A stretch of DNA of 64,000 bases, taken from NCBI GenBank assembly GCA_963971535.1, contig OZ020585.1, forward strand, positions 155,607,083 through 155,671,082, in the 5' to 3' direction. This DNA is from Notolepis coatsorum. Taxonomy: Eukaryota > Chordata > Actinopteri > Aulopiformes > Paralepididae. The position numbers and the translations under genes were made by a program. Positions 61,978-64,000 of the stretch are shown here, one piece after another. The notes under the pieces were generated by a model. It worked only from the letters and a program-made list of their open reading frames with translations, was not told the origin of the DNA and searched no databases. Each line of letters starts with the position of its first letter. Within the stretch, counting starts at the first letter, position 1.

Positions 61978-62191
61978 GTATGTGTGTGAGGGAGAGAGAG
62001 AAAGTGTGGACAGAGAAAGAGATAAAGAGATAGAGAGAGAGAGAGTGAGAATGGTTGAGTATGTGTGCACATGTTGATTATCCTGTGTACATGTGTGATT
62101 CCTACAGTATGGCCATCGCTTTTGAGTACAATTGCGTATGTGCATGCTGCATGTGTCTGTGCATATGTGATGTCTGTTCCAGGATGTGGTA

Positions 62192-62299
<108 letters not shown>

Positions 62300-62434
62300 A
62301 CACATACAGTGCATGCGTGTGCATTATATGTCTGTCTGTCTACTCGCATGTGTGATGTCTTTTCAAGGGTCTGGTACAGTGTTTACGCATGTGTGTGTGA
62401 GTGTGTGTATGTGTGTCTGTCTACTCTCCGGTAC

Positions 62435-62574
62435 CTTCTGCATGATGGTCCTGGTGAGAGGCGTGTCGGGGGTGTACAGGATGTGCCCCATCAGCATGGG
62501 TTTGAGGAAGGCCCAGGCTATGGCCCCTCCGGTGGTGTTGACCATGTCTAGGTACATGTTCATGCAGAAGGGAC
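62435..62574 (-). CDS. abca12: abca12 exon, first extracellular domain
   Basis: Encodes PFCMNMYLDMVNTTGG followed by IAWAFLKPMLMGHILYTP, the strongly conserved WAFLKPML block of ABCA ECD1. It starts after a pyrimidine-rich CAG at 62576-62575 and ends AAG|GTACC, phase 0, 140 bases. The preceding intron holds a 38-bp minisatellite; the following intron is rich in GT repeats. Confidence 0.92.
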
Positions 62575-62680
62575 CTGGGGGAAGAGCCACAAGAGGTGGA
62601 GAACCATCAGACGTTCCGTCCTGAACGGACCACCGACCCATTTACCACCGACCCATTTACCACCAACCCAATGATAGGGG

Positions 62681-62842
62681 ACAGTTATCTTGTGTTTTAT
62701 TATAAATTACTCTGTTATATTTGCATTTTTGTACATTTATTGCATTTCTATGTATTAATTATGTATATACGCTCAACGTCACTGAAAATGAGGGCTTGCC
62801 CTCAATGGATTCTCAAGTTGAAATAAAGATTGAATGAATTAA
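62681..62842 (+). mobile_element. L2-like LINE 3' end
   Basis: CAACGTCACTGAAAATGAGG, GCTTGCCCTCAATGGATTCT and AAATAAAGATTGAATGAATT match the 3' ends at 2680-2737 and 20205-20273. No coding sequence. Confidence 0.75.
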
Positions 62843-62914
62843 TGGTTTTAACATACCCACATATACAGTAGATCAGTGAGGATTTTCAAAGCTCCCAAAC
62901 ATTGAATACATCAT

Positions 62915-63590
62915 ACACAATGTGTTCTAAAAGTACTATCACAGAGCACCATACACAATGTGTTATAAAAGTATTATCACAGAGCACCATAGACAATGTG
63001 TTCTACAAGTACTATCAAAGAGCACCATACACAATATGTTCTAAAAGGACTATCAAAGAGCACCGTACACAATATGTTCTAAAAGGACTATCAAAGAGCA
63101 CCGTACACAATATGTTCTAAAAGGACTATCAAAGAACACCATACACAATGTGTTATAAAAGTATTATCACAGAGCACCATAGACAATATGTTCTAAAAGG
63201 ACTATCAAAGAGCACCGTACACAATATGTTCTAAAATGACTATAAAAGAGCACCGTACACAATATGTTCTAAAAGGACTATCAAAGAGCACCGTACACAA
63301 TATGTTCTAAAATGACTATAAAAGAGCACTGTACACAATATGTTCTAAAAGGACTATAAAAGAGCACCGTACACAATATGTTCTAAAAGGACTATCAAAG
63401 AGCACCGTACACAATATGTTCTAAAAGGACTATAAAAGAGCACCGTACACAATATGTTCTAAAAGGACTATCAAAGAGCACCGTAGACAATATGTTCTAA
63501 AAGGACTATCAAAGAGCACTGTACACAATATGTTCTAAAAGGACTATCAAAGAGCACTGTACACAATATGTTCTAAAAGGACTATCAACA
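62915..63590. repeat. 38-bp minisatellite, ~18 copies
   Basis: Unit built from AGAGCACCGTACACAATATG and TTCTAAAAGGACTATCAA, with A/G and T/C variants that alternate between units. It occupies most of the intron between the two 5'-most exons in the window. Confidence 0.96.
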
Positions 63591-63715
63591 CCAAATACCT
63601 TTACAGTGGACCTTTAACAAGAATACTACTCTAATAGGGTATTTTCTACATTTACTTCATGGAAGATTTCTGCTATTGTTTCCCCCCCTCCATAACAAGT
63701 GAAGAAGGAACATAC

Positions 63716-63911
63716 TGGCGGTACGCGGGATCTTGAACTTGTCGATCATCTCCTCTTTCTCCTGGCCGCTGGGCGAGGAGGGGTCTGACACTGACGCCAT
63801 GGGCAGCTTGGCGATGCCAAAGAGAGCGATGATGCCGTTGCTGCACATGGCCCGGGACAGTGTGGTGAAGGTGGCCTTGCTAGACATGTGTTGGGACTGG
63901 CCCTTCATGAC
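63716..63911 (-). CDS. abca12: abca12 exon, first extracellular domain (5'-most in window)
   Basis: Encodes part of ECD1, including ATFTTLSRAMCSNGI and KFKIPRTA, aligning with the ABCA12 stretch before its conserved PFC motif. The acceptor is an AG at 63912-63913 (an alternative AG four bases upstream is possible). The donor is GT at 63715-63714, leaving one base of a Ser codon completed by the next exon. Length is 196 bases. Upstream exons lie beyond the right edge. Confidence 0.82.
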
Positions 63912-64000
63912 CTGGCTCAGACAACAGACGGAACAAGGCAGTAGGTTAGGAGACAACTTGGAAAAACCCTTATGGAGTCAAAAACAACATATTTTTTTGT

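Noticed and set aside
62915..63590. Possible CRISPR-like array of regularly spaced repeats (also 17405-17698 and 24310-24771)
   Set aside because: Units are contiguous tandem repeats without unique spacers, lie in introns of a vertebrate gene, and no cas genes are present.

Overview
This is vertebrate, almost certainly teleost, genomic DNA. It has widely spaced exons with GT-AG introns, a fish-type non-LTR retrotransposon fauna (L1, L2-like, Rex1/CR1-like), a V-SINE core, several hAT- and TTAA-type DNA elements, and very long CA/GT, GA, GACA and GATA microsatellites. The microsatellite density recalls cod-like fishes, but that is only an impression; no species can be assigned from the sequence alone.

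The only host gene I can support is an ABC subfamily A lipid transporter on the minus strand, best matched to ABCA12. Nineteen consecutive internal exons (3,371 coding bases, about 1,123 codons) run from 63911 down to 1377. All exon junction phases agree. Reading 5' to 3' (right to left), they encode the second half of the first extracellular domain (six exons, 63911-57532), TM2 and the rest of the first membrane domain (36112-24131), a cytoplasmic linker, the complete first nucleotide-binding domain (Walker A in 21271-21454, Q-loop in 20285-20503, signature and Walker B in 19634-19830, H-loop in 15065-15222), the post-NBD1 region (13363-8589), TM7 (6678-6432) and the start of the second extracellular domain (1466-1377). 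Both gene ends lie outside the window. One intron (after 19634) uses a GC donor.

Nearly everything else is intronic repeat. 1.4-6.4 kb: two hAT-like elements with 8-bp target duplications, one of which splits a 33-base antisense copy of an abca12 exon. 9-12.5 kb: a perfect 51-bp minisatellite, a V-SINE and a Rex1-like LINE whose near twin lies at 18.2-19.6 kb. 27-30.5 kb and 37.3-39.3 kb: two copies of a DNA element with GGGTCTCATTC termini, each containing later insertions. 31.3-32.3 kb: a hAT-like element inserted inside a CA repeat. 33.9-35.7 kb: a decayed Tc1/mariner-type element containing a SINE. 36.9-48.2 kb: an antisense L1 with ORF1 and ORF2, a hAT MITE, an internal tandem triplication and a candidate insertion with a heat-shock-promoter-like layout. 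50-55.7 kb: three LINEs nested inside one another. 56.2-57.2 kb: a Ty3/Gypsy remnant. The 21.4-kb intron between 57531 and 36113 is the main repeat sink.

Exon and element boundaries were read by eye from splice signals, reading frame and target duplications. Family names for elements rest on recognisable protein motifs or termini, not on a database search. Stretches where nothing was recognised are stated as such.
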